Source: Ruminococcus sp. XPD3002
GTDB taxonomy: Bacteria; Bacillota; Clostridia; Oscillospirales; Ruminococcaceae
NCBI GenBank assembly: GCA_900119535.1
Contig: FPJT01000005.1
Span: 62,001-126,000, forward strand
Length of the DNA stretch: 64,000 bases
Direction: 5' to 3'
Position 1 is the stretch's first letter, and each line of letters opens with the position of its first letter. Both the position numbers and the translations under genes were made by a program. Below are positions 15,738 to 25,556 of the stretch, piece after piece. The notes under the pieces are model-generated. The model did no database searches and was not told the DNA's origin. It saw nothing but the letters and a program-made list of their open reading frames with translations.

Positions 15738-15832
15738 AATAGCAAGCACAGAAAGTAGTGCATACTTTCTACTTTCGGAGATTTTAGAAGTCATAGCCTT
15801 CAAAAATCCTGTTTCAGGGAACCCGCTGCCCT
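15738..15832 (+). other. Candidate oriT of the Tn4451-like module
   Basis: AATAGCAAGCACA (15738-15750) is followed by the perfect inverted repeat AGAAAGTA-GTGCA-TACTTTCT (15750-15770). About 40 bases on, a second repeat GTTTCAGGG/CCCTGAAAC follows, all within 70-160 bases of mobC. The AATAGCAAGCAC core recurs upstream of the other MobC/relaxase pair (24761) and at 20957, so it is likely the relaxase recognition or nick region. Confidence 0.6.
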
Positions 15833-15898
15833 GAAACATACTCCCTCCATTCTTTTAGGCGCTGCCTGAAACCGTAATCTATGAAAGGAGCAAAACAA

Positions 15899-16237
15899 AT
15901 GCGTAAGTACAAACAGGTCAAAGAGAAAAAGGTCACGTTTGACATGAACGAATGGGCAGAGGTAGAACGCCGAGCCGCTGCTGCCGGGCTGAAAACCGGA
16001 ACGTACATCAAAAAGATCGCCGTCAAAGGAGAGTTCACCTATTATGACATGAAGAATGTCGCACCGCTTGTCAACGGTATGCGCACCATCTCCAATAACA
16101 TCAACCAGATTGCCCGCAAAGCAAACGAAACGCACAGCATTTATGCCGGGGATATAGAAACACTGAGAGGGGGCTTTGAAGAATTATGCCGTATGTTAAA
16201 TGTATTTCTATCCGATCTACCGTCTACAAAAGTCTGA
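15899..16237 (+). CDS. mobC: MobC relaxosome protein
   Basis: This is a 112-residue MobC. KKVTFDMNEWAEVERRAAAA and GLKTGTYIKKIAV form a ribbon-helix-helix, and NNINQIARKANETHSIYAGD is the conserved bacterial mobilisation signature. It binds oriT and assists strand opening for the relaxase. The ATG at 15899 has AAGGAG 8 bases upstream, so the ATG at 15881 is too early. The relaxase starts 52 bases before its stop, in another frame. Confidence 0.9.
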   Translation: MRKYKQVKEKKVTFDMNEWAEVERRAAAAGLKTGTYIKKIAVKGEFTYYDMKNVAPLVNGMRTISNNINQIARKANETHSIYAGDIETLRGGFEELCRMLNVFLSDLPSTKV

Positions 16238-17610
16238 AATATATCTTGAATCCGGACAAGACGGAGAACCTGCTCTATGCATCTTCCATGAATTGCATGA
16301 CATCCGCTAAAGACGCTTATCTGGAGATGAAATCTGTATTTGAGAGCTATTCAACAGAAAAGTATGATGCTCCCCTGCCGTTAGAAGGCAAAGGGAGCGT
16401 CAAAGCACTGCACTATATCCAATCATTTGATCCGAAGGATAATGTTTCCCCGGAATTGGCGCACCGCATTGCAAAGGCATTTGCTCGAAAGACGTTCGGG
16501 GATGATGTGCAGGTCGTGATTGCCACACATACCGACCGTGAACACGTCCACAGCCATCTAATTATCAATACATATACACTGACTGGCAGGAAGCTGAACG
16601 ACAATCAGCAGACATTAAAACAAGTGAGGGAATATTCAGACAGAGTGTGTATGGCATTTGGTATACAGCCCATACAGCCGAAAGAGGGCAAGGAAAAAGG
16701 CGTTTGCTATCATGAATGGGAGCAGCAGAAGAATGGCACTTCATGGAAAGAAAAGCTGCGATGCGAAATTGACAGCCTGATCGGTTCAGTCAAGAATCTG
16801 GATGAACTGCTGTATGAGTTAGAACTAAAAGGCTATGAAGTAAAAAAGGGTAAATACATTTCCCTCAAAGCGCCCGGACAGGGCAGATTCATCCGCACCA
16901 AAACATTGGGAGAGGAATACACGACCGACAGCCTTGTATCAAGAATATTGTGGTATGATGTCGGCTACCATACAGCTTTAACAGACGAAACGTCCCCCTT
17001 GCGGGAATGCTATCAGGTAGTGATTGGGCAGGTCATGCAGCTTGTGGTTCAAAACAAGAAAGTGCAGCGCAGACGTGACAGAACAGCGCCCTATTCGCCG
17101 CAGAATGATCTTGATGTATACCGCCTGTCAGCGCAGCTTACGATAATCAACCGTGACCATATCCGTTCTATTGGTGAATTGGAAGAAAAAATTGATACGC
17201 TAAAAGCATCACATGAACAGACACGGCAAGAGCTTAATGAACTCACAGTGCAGCATGACACACTGTCCTCGTTGATAAAACAGGCAGAAACGTATTTTGA
17301 GCTTTCTGCCAAGCCGAAACTTTCCAAACTGGAACAAGTACAACTGACTGTCAGCAAGCAGAGTGTTACAACTCACTGCATCACAACTGTGTCAGACCTT
17401 GCCCGCCTGAAAGAAACGCTTTCCGCTACAGACAAAAAGCTGACAGCGCTCAAAGAAAACTTCAAGCACTGTCAGCAGTTATATTATGTGTATTCGGATA
17501 TTGCCAAAACCTATCATGAGATTTCACAGGGAGATTACATTTCTCGGCTTGTGGACGAAGCACGAAAGCAGCGTGATAAGGAGTATGAACGAAAAGAATC
17601 TGCAAGATAA
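16186..17610 (+). CDS. MOBP relaxase (MobA/VirD2 family)
   Basis: This is a 474-residue relaxase. The N-terminal nuclease domain begins MPYVKCISIRSTVYKSLKYI with the candidate catalytic Tyr near residue 14 or 19 and LNPDKTENLLYAS. The metal site HTDREHVHSHLI is at about 114-125, followed by INTYTLTGRKLND. The remainder contains a DNA-binding segment with GRFIRTKTLGEEYT and a long coiled coil at ~310-450. It nicks its oriT and stays bound to the transferred strand. The start overlaps mobC by 52 bases, which indicates coupling. A terminator lies 115 bases downstream. Confidence 0.92.
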   Translation: MPYVKCISIRSTVYKSLKYILNPDKTENLLYASSMNCMTSAKDAYLEMKSVFESYSTEKYDAPLPLEGKGSVKALHYIQSFDPKDNVSPELAHRIAKAFARKTFGDDVQVVIATHTDREHVHSHLIINTYTLTGRKLNDNQQTLKQVREYSDRVCMAFGIQPIQPKEGKEKGVCYHEWEQQKNGTSWKEKLRCEIDSLIGSVKNLDELLYELELKGYEVKKGKYISLKAPGQGRFIRTKTLGEEYTTDSLVSRILWYDVGYHTALTDETSPLRECYQVVIGQVMQLVVQNKKVQRRRDRTAPYSPQNDLDVYRLSAQLTIINRDHIRSIGELEEKIDTLKASHEQTRQELNELTVQHDTLSSLIKQAETYFELSAKPKLSKLEQVQLTVSKQSVTTHCITTVSDLARLKETLSATDKKLTALKENFKHCQQLYYVYSDIAKTYHEISQGDYISRLVDEARKQRDKEYERKESAR

Positions 17611-17724
17611 AAATGTTGGAACATTAGACGCACTACGCATATATGTACAATAGGTTTATCTCTAAAAAATACTGCCGACCTTTAGGGCGGCACACATAAA
17701 GCAGTTTATGTGATTTGAAGATAA

Positions 17725-19410
<1,686 letters not shown>

Positions 19411-19415
19411 TTATC

Positions 19416-19450
19416 ATTATAGCGCAATATACTGTCAATGACAATGCGCT
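19416..19450 (-). promoter_or_regulatory. Promoter of the second serine recombinase
   Basis: On the minus strand, TTGTCA (19444-19439), a 17-base spacer and TATAAT (19421-19416) form a near-consensus promoter. Its spacer and flanks carry AGCGCA/TGCGCT inverted arms (19421-19426 and 19445-19450), one of several GCGCAAT-type boxes in the window. Confidence 0.65.
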
Positions 19451-19462
19451 GAAATGACGATT

Positions 19463-19642
19463 TTACACAGCCTGCTTCTCAGGTTCTTGTCCGGATTCAC
19501 CGAGCATTTCTTCACACTCACGGTCTATCAGCCTTTGCAGGATATCCGTAAGGCGTTCCTTTGAAGCAGGGTTGAATACTAACTTCACGACGTAAGTTGT
19601 TCGTCCAATTTTGCACTCGGACACGTTGTTGTCTTTGTTCAT
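19463..19642 (-). CDS. TnpW-like small protein
   Basis: This is a 59-residue protein: KIGRTTYVVKLVFNPASKER is followed by LTDILQRLIDRECEEML. The layout of two beta strands and a helix, and the place directly before a large serine recombinase, match TnpW, although identity to the 13.8 kb copy is low. GGAAAGATCGCT precedes the ATG. It is transcribed from the promoter at 19773-19802. Confidence 0.65.
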   Translation of the reverse strand: MNKDNNVSECKIGRTTYVVKLVFNPASKERLTDILQRLIDRECEEMLGESGQEPEKQAV

Positions 19643-19772
19643 AGCGATCTTTCCTTTGCTTTTATCTCTCTACGCATTGGTGAGGGCATCGCTTTCTTTC
19701 TCTTACCCTCTACGCAGCCGCAAGGTCGGTATGTCATCCTTTCAGCCGACCGAGTATTTTGCGACTATGAAT

Positions 19773-19814
19773 ATTATAGCGCGCAATGAAGCCCATTGTC
19801 CAGCCGCATTGCGC
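19773..19814 (-). promoter_or_regulatory. Promoter with GCGCAATG inverted repeat
   Basis: On the minus strand, TGGACA (19802-19797), an 18-base spacer and TATAAT (19778-19773). GCGCAATG (19781-19788) and CATTGCGC (19807-19814) form a perfect 8 bp inverted repeat that brackets the -35. This would place a dimeric regulator over the promoter. It drives the TnpW-like and recombinase genes. The same architecture recurs at 23884-23926. Confidence 0.7.
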
Positions 19815-19909
19815 AAGAACTTTGGAATGATTTTCGGTTTTCCCCAGTATACTTTGCACTGGAAAAATGAAAAAAGCACCAAGTATAACCCTTGATGCTT
19901 GAATAGTAT

Positions 19910-20404
19910 TTATAATGCTTTTTCCAGTTTCAGCAATTCTATTTTTCTATCAAGATCGCCTGCGTATCCGGTCAGACTTCCGTCCGCACCGACTACTCTG
20001 TGACACGGGATAATGATCGAGACAGGATTATGCCCCACAGCACCGCCGACTGCCTGGGCGGACATACGCTCCACACCATTCTGCTCTGCTATGATATTGG
20101 CGATCTCGCCATAGGTCATTATCTGTTCATAAGGTATCGTGAGCAGTATATCATAGACTGCCTTACGGAACGGCGTTGTGTTCAAGTATATAGACGGTGT
20201 GAAGTCGGGAATGTTGCCGCTGAAATATATGTCGAGCCAGTTGCAGGTTCGAGTGAATATCGGCAGCTCTGCTACGGTGCTTTCAGATATGAGCTTATGG
20301 GGAAAGTATTTCTGTCCGTCGAACCATAAGCCTGTGAGTGATTCGCCGTTGCCGGCGAGGGTAATAATACCGAGCGGAGAAGTATAATGATATGTGTAAA
20401 CCAT
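19910..20404 (-). CDS. ogt: Methylated-DNA--protein-cysteine methyltransferase
   Basis: This is a 164-residue O6-alkylguanine-DNA alkyltransferase. It removes alkyl groups from O6 of guanine in a single-turnover reaction onto Cys134 in IIPCHRVVG. TPFRKAVYDILLTIPYEQ, TYGEIA and AVGGAVGHNP are the DNA-binding helix and Asn hinge of the family, and GSLTGYAGDLDRK follows the active site. Length is typical. It starts with ATG at 20404 and has a weak ribosome site. It lies between a recombinase operon and oriT-like repeats, so it is probably element cargo. Confidence 0.93.
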   Translation of the reverse strand: MVYTYHYTSPLGIITLAGNGESLTGLWFDGQKYFPHKLISESTVAELPIFTRTCNWLDIYFSGNIPDFTPSIYLNTTPFRKAVYDILLTIPYEQIMTYGEIANIIAEQNGVERMSAQAVGGAVGHNPVSIIIPCHRVVGADGSLTGYAGDLDRKIELLKLEKAL

Positions 20405-20433
20405 ATTCTTATGAAATCCTTAGTTCTATCTTA

Positions 20434-20838
20434 TCATACATTATAACTGCATTTTTCAGGAAGAATGCCATTCAATTGATACTCATGAAAAATAATCCTG
20501 CAAAGACTAATAGCTATATAATCAAAGCTTTGAAGCATTTTCCATGTATTCTTACTGTTTTCGATCTGTATTTGTCCTTGTGCTATCATTTCAAAAATAT
20601 CAATGCTTTTAGGAATACGTTTTACAATGAGTTTCTTTCTGCCGTTTGGCATTTTCTTTATCTTCTCATGTATCTCAGCTTCAATTAAACAAGACTTGTT
20701 GATAGTAATAGTGCCATCATAGATCCTATCCGAATTTCTGAATTGTTCTTCGTTAAGATTATACGACGAATAAGAATAAATAATCATATTCTCATCTTCG
20801 AGTTCTCTTTTGCAAGAACCTCCGTATCCTAAGCTCAT
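20434..20838 (-). CDS. Uncharacterised protein, 134 residues
   Basis: The start at 20838 has AAGGAGTGAG 4-8 bases upstream, and the longer open frame to 21012 lacks a ribosome site. The protein opens MSLGYGGSCKRELEDENM, has a basic middle (IKKMPNGRKKLIVKRIPKS) and a helical tail with two Cys. It looks like a small soluble protein. No family is recognised. It is the gene immediately upstream of ogt on the same strand (29-base gap), so the two may be co-expressed. Confidence 0.6.
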   Translation of the reverse strand: MSLGYGGSCKRELEDENMIIYSYSSYNLNEEQFRNSDRIYDGTITINKSCLIEAEIHEKIKKMPNGRKKLIVKRIPKSIDIFEMIAQGQIQIENSKNTWKMLQSFDYIAISLCRIIFHEYQLNGILPEKCSYNV

Positions 20839-20956
20839 AGACTCACTCCTTGTTAAGACAGTTGTACATGATAATAGCTTTATTATATAGCACTGCCTTG
20901 AAAAAGTCAACCAAAAGAGTGAAAACGTTAGTACATCTATGCAATGGCATTTCAAA

Positions 20957-21380
20957 AATAGCAAGCACGGCATCCCTGCACTACAAATTTTAAATTTGAA
21001 TGCTGGATACATAGCTTGACAGGGGTTCTACCCCTATGACCCCGACCGATAATAGATGAAGATCTGATGCAAAATTATTGACCACAAGTGAGCAAGAATA
21101 CCGAGCCTGATGGCTCGGATCCAGAGAAGCCCCAAAGGGGCATAATCAATCCCAGCAAGCTCGGTATCTCCGCATTACAAATTTTCAGATTTGAATGCTC
21201 CGATACTCAGCTTGCCAGAGGGTTCCACCCCTGTGCCCCCGTCCGAAAAAGATAAAGATCTGATGCAAAATCATTGACTAAAAGTGAGTAAAAACCTGTA
21301 CCTGACGGCTTGGATAATGACAAGCCCCACAGATATAAAAATCAACCTCAGCAAGCACGGTAACTATCCCAAATGGATAA
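20957..21380 (+). repeat. Tandem oriT-like repeats, ~195 bp unit
   Basis: Units begin at 20960, 21154 and 21350 (partial). Each opens AGCAAGC(A/T)CGG. In the two full units an ACAAATTTT and TTTGAATGCT block and an AGCTTG followed by a GGGG/CCCC hairpin come about 60 bases later, then CCCCGACC or CCCCGTCC, GATCTGATGCAAAAT and AAGTGAG. The opening core and the C-rich hairpin match the oriT candidates at 15738 and 24761. No relaxase adjoins these copies. The whole 20839-21407 gap is otherwise free of genes. Confidence 0.65.
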
Positions 21381-21407
21381 AAATGATTTTTAATGTATGC
21401 CCTGACA

Positions 21408-23030
21408 TTATGTCAGGGCAAGTCTGTTTTTGTTGGTAAGCGGTTTGTCTATTAGCTTGTAATAGACGTGTATCACACGAGGACGGTCTTTGTGACCTTT
21501 GTTGTTCTCATCAACTGTTGCATACTCGATCAGGTCAAGGCACATCTCACGGGTAAGTTCCGTCGCTCCTGCGTAGCGTTTCAGACGGCTGATAAACTCT
21601 GCAACATCTTCCTCGTCCTGTCTTTCGGATTCGGAACGGGCTGTCATTTCATCGTACTCGGCTTTCAGCGTTTTCTTCTCTGCCTGATACTTGTCAAGCA
21701 TATCAAACGCCATATCAGGTTCGATCCTGCCTGCGACCTTATCCTCATACACGCTCTGAATGAGCTTGTCAAGCTCTGCAAGGCGGCTGCCGACAGTCTT
21801 CATACGCTTGGTATCGGAAATGTTCTGAACGTCAATAAACGCTCTTTTTCGTCTGAGGAATTCTGCTGTTGCAGTCTTTTCGTCGTTGGCAAGCTCACAC
21901 ATTTCCCGAATATCCACAAGAATGATCCCCTCAATAAGCTCCCGATTGATGTAATGCGTGGAGCAATAGTTTTTGCCGAAGCGGTTGTGGTATCCGCAGA
22001 TATATCCGCCGCCCCCTGTGCTTGCTTTCCGCATTTTCCAGCCGCAGCCGTCACAGAAAAGCAAACCCGACAAAGGACTAAGTTCTCCCTTTTTGTCACG
22101 CTTTCCTCTGCTGACAGACTTTTCGATTTCACGAACCTTATCCCAAAGTTCCTTTGAAATGATAGGCTCATGGTTGTTTTCAATTACCGCCCATTCAGAT
22201 TCATCACGGTCAATGCGCTTGTGATTCTTATAGCTCACGGTCGTTGTGCGGAGCTGAGCGAGCGTTCCGAGATAGATCGGATTTTTCAGGATGTTTTCGA
22301 GATTCCTGCTGCTCCACAGATGTGAGTTGTTGTAAGGATTCGGTTTGCCGATACGCTTGTAATAGTAGTCGAACGGTGTCAGCACACCTTCTTCATTCAG
22401 CATAGTTGCGATCTGTAAAGGCTTGACTCCCGATGCTCTCATTTCAAAGATTCGGCGGACGATACCTGCGGCATACGGATCAATAATTGGAGTACGCATT
22501 TCATCATCGCTCTTAACATAACCGTATGGGCAATAAGGAATCATCATCTTGCCTGCCTTTGCGTTTGATGCGATAACAGCACGCACTTTCTTGGAAGTGT
22601 TTGCGGCGTGCCATTCATTGAATACATTTCGGATAGGCATCATATCCATATCGGCACTGTCAGAGTTGAGCGTATCAATGCCGTCATTCAGTGCGATGAA
22701 ACGGATATTGTACATCGGAAAAATATAGTCCGTGTACTGACCTACCTGAATGTAATTGCGTCCGAAACGGGACAGGTCTTTGCAGATGATAAGATTGATC
22801 CTGCCGTTCTTGGCATCGTCAAGCAATCTCTGGACACCCGGTCTCTCGAAACTTGTTCCGCTGATACCGTCATCGACGTACTCATCATAGATCGTCCAGC
22901 CCTGTTCACGGACATAGTTTGTGAGAATTCTTCTCTGGTTTTCTATGGAAAGGGATTCGCCTGCACGCTCGTCATCTTTTGAGAGTCTCAGGTATATCCC
23001 CACGATATAATCAGTCTGCTTTGCTAACAT
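21408..23030 (-). CDS. Large serine recombinase (third)
   Basis: This is a 540-residue recombinase. The catalytic Ser is in IYLRLSKDD, with IICKDLSRFGRN. The recombinase domain contains CPYGYVKSDDE. The zinc ribbon is CDGCGWKMRK with ICGYHNRFGKNYCSTH, followed by a coiled coil (GSRLAELDKLIQSVYEDKVA) and a C-terminal domain. It is complete. GGAGTAGTA precedes the ATG. It sits beyond two small co-directional genes (23123-23359 and 23504-23821) and is divergent from the mobC-relaxase pair at 24.9 kb, so it probably mobilises that module. Confidence 0.93.
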   Translation of the reverse strand: MLAKQTDYIVGIYLRLSKDDERAGESLSIENQRRILTNYVREQGWTIYDEYVDDGISGTSFERPGVQRLLDDAKNGRINLIICKDLSRFGRNYIQVGQYTDYIFPMYNIRFIALNDGIDTLNSDSADMDMMPIRNVFNEWHAANTSKKVRAVIASNAKAGKMMIPYCPYGYVKSDDEMRTPIIDPYAAGIVRRIFEMRASGVKPLQIATMLNEEGVLTPFDYYYKRIGKPNPYNNSHLWSSRNLENILKNPIYLGTLAQLRTTTVSYKNHKRIDRDESEWAVIENNHEPIISKELWDKVREIEKSVSRGKRDKKGELSPLSGLLFCDGCGWKMRKASTGGGGYICGYHNRFGKNYCSTHYINRELIEGIILVDIREMCELANDEKTATAEFLRRKRAFIDVQNISDTKRMKTVGSRLAELDKLIQSVYEDKVAGRIEPDMAFDMLDKYQAEKKTLKAEYDEMTARSESERQDEEDVAEFISRLKRYAGATELTREMCLDLIEYATVDENNKGHKDRPRVIHVYYKLIDKPLTNKNRLALT

Positions 23031-23074
23031 TACTACTCCTTTCCTCCAAAGCAGCCTAATTCAACATTGCTATA

Positions 23075-23103
23075 AGTATAGCGCGCAATGCCGAAAAAAG
23101 CAA
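23075..23103 (-). promoter_or_regulatory. Promoter of the third serine recombinase
   Basis: On the minus strand TTGCTT (23103-23098), a 17-base spacer containing ATTGCGCGC, then TATACT (23080-23075). The half-box GCGCGCAATG lies between the two elements, as in the other promoters of this group. Confidence 0.6.
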
Positions 23104-23122
23104 GTACCTTTCGGAAATTTTT

Positions 23123-23359
23123 TCAGGTCGTCTGAGGTCTGCGGTGCAGAGCCATTACCTCGGAAAACGCTCTTTCAAAAGCGTTGCGGTAAAGCACTTC
23201 ATTGAGGTCTTTATCTCCGCAGTAGTGACGCACAACGACACACCTCTGTTTACCGATCAGGTACTCGTGCGTTTCGGTCTTGCAGTCCTTGAACTTTTCG
23301 TTCAGTTCAAAAGCCAGTCCTGCCTTATCTCTTTCTACGGCAGTGTCATTTTTATTCAT
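23123..23359 (-). CDS. Small mobile-element protein, 78 residues
   Basis: This is a charged, Cys- and His-containing protein (LIGKQRCVVVRHYCGDKDLNE) with a helical tail (AFERAFSEVM). It occupies the position that TnpW occupies in the other two recombinase operons, and its central strands (EYLIGKQRCVVVRHY) may be a divergent version of the same fold. AAGGAGATACAGCT precedes the ATG. Function unknown. Confidence 0.6.
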   Translation of the reverse strand: MNKNDTAVERDKAGLAFELNEKFKDCKTETHEYLIGKQRCVVVRHYCGDKDLNEVLYRNAFERAFSEVMALHRRPQTT

Positions 23360-23503
23360 AGCTGTATCTCCTTAGCTTCTCTTTGTCTACGCTTTAAGGC
23401 GAGGGGATCGCTTTCTCTATCTGCCCCTCTTTGTATTGTGTGTTTATAGCTGTGCGGAACGGCAAGTGCCGTCCCATATCACAGCCATGTTTTTGTATCG
23501 GAA

Positions 23504-23821
23504 TCATGTTTCCGAATAGTGGTTAGACTTCTTGTCAAAGAATGAAGTCTGACCGTCCATCTCATCACTGTCCTGAGCTGTATCTGTATCGCTCTCAGCA
23601 GTGCTGTCTTGTTTCAGCTTCGCAAGCTGTTCAGGGTGCTTAGTGATAAGCTCAAAAAGTCCCTGCTCATCACAGCCGAGTGTGTCCCTGATCTTTGCGA
23701 GCTGGATAGCGTTCAGCTTTGCATTGATCTTCTCGATCTCAGCCTTGTCGCTCTCGATACGGTCAAGCACCGCCTGACGCTTGCTCAGGAGCCTCTTGGT
23801 CTGCTGCTCATAGGTAAGCAT
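23504..23821 (-). CDS. DUF4315-like coiled-coil protein
   Basis: This is a 105-residue protein with a long N-terminal coiled coil (RQAVLDRIESDKAEIEKINA), then AIQLAKIRDTLGCDEQGLFELI and an acidic disordered tail. It resembles the DUF4315 proteins that are frequent in clostridial integrative elements next to transfer genes. GGAAGGAGGTGGCGGT provides a strong ribosome site. It is first in the operon read from the promoter at 23884-23913. Function unknown. Confidence 0.6.
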   Translation of the reverse strand: MLTYEQQTKRLLSKRQAVLDRIESDKAEIEKINAKLNAIQLAKIRDTLGCDEQGLFELITKHPEQLAKLKQDSTAESDTDTAQDSDEMDGQTSFFDKKSNHYSET

Positions 23822-23883
23822 ACCGCCACCTCCTTCCTTTCTATTCTCTCCTTGTTTTGTTTGTGCGGTATCCCCACAATTAA

Positions 23884-23926
23884 ATTATAGCGCGCAATAC
23901 AGCCGATTGTCCAGCCGCAATTGCGC
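23884..23926 (-). promoter_or_regulatory. Promoter with GCGCAAT inverted repeat (second copy)
   Basis: On the minus strand TGGACA (23913-23908), 18-base spacer, TATAAT (23889-23884). GCGCAAT (23892-23898) and ATTGCGC (23920-23926) bracket the -35. It is nearly identical in layout to 19773-19814 and drives the DUF4315-like operon. Confidence 0.7.
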
Positions 23927-23996
23927 ATGAACTTTCGGGCGAATATGACTGCCAGCCAGTATAATTTCACCGGGCATTTTTTGCATCTGAATTTCT

Positions 23997-24352
23997 CCCT
24001 CTATATATCAACCGTGAATTTTGAAAAAGTGGGAAAGATTTTGAAAAAATAATTGCTCCCAAATCCGAAATTCTACTTTATGCATAAATGACGATAAACA
24101 TTTCTGTTGACTATGCCGACAACATGACCGCCGACAAGAGCGTATCATGAGCAAAGATACTATATTGCAGACCTTGACGAGCAGACTGTCAGCGGAAAGG
24201 ATAGCAGCTCTCTGAACCATCAATGCTATTGTCATAATAAATGATTTTCCGCTGTTGAATTTATGTGAATGGAAGAATCACCATGAACAAATTGTAAATT
24301 CTCAGAAAAATCATTACCACATTCCCAAATTTTGCGGTTGATATATAGAGGG
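23997..24352. repeat. Non-coding segment with 18 bp inverted ends
   Basis: CCCTCTATATATCAACCG (23997-24014) is the exact inverse of 24335-24352, and similarity continues inward imperfectly for about 30 more bases. The 320 bases between hold no credible gene. This looks like a MITE-type element or the relic of one. No clear target duplication is visible. Confidence 0.5.
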
Positions 24353-24388
24353 CATTGTTGATGAGACAATCATATTCTCCTACATATC

Positions 24389-24517
24389 ATTACCAATAAA
24401 ATCTGCTCATCGTTAAGTGCTGCAGAGATATTCTCTGTAATGCACAAACAGACCGCCTCTAATTCAGCGAAAGTTTTCGCAGGCTATGCTTAACGATTCT
24501 ACGATAATTTTGGTAAT
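24389..24517. repeat. Imperfect 130 bp inverted repeat
   Basis: ATTACC (24389-24394) with GGTAAT (24512-24517), and ATCGTTAAG (24409-24417) with CTTAACGAT (24489-24497), form the ends of a long imperfect stem in the gap before mobC. It may be a second small palindromic element or a structured RNA. No gene is seen in it. Confidence 0.4.
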
Positions 24518-24735
24518 AAACTATTGAGAGATATTTTCATCAAACTGCCGCCCAGACTGCGCAATAACTGCGCCGATGTATTTTACAATAATATTGTCGG
24601 TAAGAATGAGGGCATCACGGCGGAGCGTGAGCGATATGACCGCCGAATGGATCGATGGCATAAAAAATAGAGAAAGTCGCACAGCTCCGATTTCCTGCAT
24701 AACGCAGGAAAAGTCGGCAAAGAAACCGACAGGGA

Positions 24736-24840
24736 CAGCGGCGTGAAATGCCGCTGAGAAAATAGCAAGCACGGTGTATTGTGCCGCGTTTTGGAAAACA
24801 CGAACAAATCCACGATGCTTGTTGGGGACGTTTCCCCAAG
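24736..24840 (+). other. Candidate oriT upstream of the third MobC/relaxase pair
   Basis: CAGCGGC-GTGAAAT-GCCGCTG (24736-24756) is a perfect 7 bp hairpin, followed 4 bases later by AATAGCAAGCACGG (24761-24774). A second stem around GTTGGGGACGTTTCCCCAA lies at 24821-24839. The core equals that at 15738 and 20957. mobC starts 66 bases beyond. Confidence 0.65.
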
Positions 24841-24905
24841 CCCCTCTGAATTGCTGACGCAAATAAAAAGACCGCAGATGCGTTCAGGAACGAAAGGAAG
24901 GTTTT

Positions 24906-25556
24906 ATGACAAAAGCCGAAAAGAATTACAAGCGTGACTACGGTCACAAGGACAGCGAGGAGCTTGCTCTCAACTATACCCGTGACGGTATGAAAGAGGA
25001 GCTTGACAAGGCTCTTTCCGAGGTCAGTTCCGATGATTTATCTGAGGACGAAAAGGAGTATCTGGAAGGACGGCATCAGTGCAGAGATCACACGCTGAAT
25101 ATTCGCTTCAATGATACTGAATGGGAGCGTATATGCAGGCAAGCAGACGCACTCCATGTGAAGAAGTCCAGCTATGTCCGTGAATGTACGAAAGCTCATT
25201 ATGTTCTGATGTTTGATAAGGACGAGATGAACGAGCTGATGAAACAGATTCGGGGCATCGCTGCGAACATCAATCAGGTCGCATACAGAGCGAACAGTAC
25301 GGGCAACATTTACGGTAATGATATTGCTGATTTGAAAGCGAGGTTAGATGATATTTGGCAATCACTACAATACATCCGGTCAGGCGTACAGTTAGCGCAG
25401 CTATCCGATACATCATTGACGGCGATAAGACCGGAGATCATTCACTTGTCCAGTCTTTTATGTGCGAGGGAAAACCTGAACGAGCAGCCGAGCAATTCCG
25501 GGAGGTCAGACAGCGTGTCGGAACTGGACGAAGCACCACCCTTGCACAGCACCTGA
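24906..25556 (+). CDS. mobC: MobC relaxosome protein with out-of-frame 3' overlap
   Basis: This is a 216-residue MobC-type protein. Residues 1-~55 are a charged extension. HTLNIRFNDTEWERICRQAD and KKSSYVRECTKAH form the ribbon-helix-helix, and IAANINQVAYRANSTGNIYG is the family signature. Residues from about 150 on are encoded inside the relaxase gene in a different frame (202-base overlap), giving a polar tail unlike other MobC ends. The natural stop seems lost, and the tail is probably accidental. GAAAGGAAGG precedes the ATG. Confidence 0.88.
   Translation: MTKAEKNYKRDYGHKDSEELALNYTRDGMKEELDKALSEVSSDDLSEDEKEYLEGRHQCRDHTLNIRFNDTEWERICRQADALHVKKSSYVRECTKAHYVLMFDKDEMNELMKQIRGIAANINQVAYRANSTGNIYGNDIADLKARLDDIWQSLQYIRSGVQLAQLSDTSLTAIRPEIIHLSSLLCARENLNEQPSNSGRSDSVSELDEAPPLHST

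Noticed and set aside
20839..21012. Upstream extension of the 134-residue gene
   Set aside because: It would start within the oriT-like repeat, lacks a ribosome site and encodes a Cys/Phe-rich leader unlike the body.
20957..21380. CRISPR array
   Set aside because: The repeat unit is ~195 bases and degenerate throughout, unlike short conserved repeats with unique spacers.
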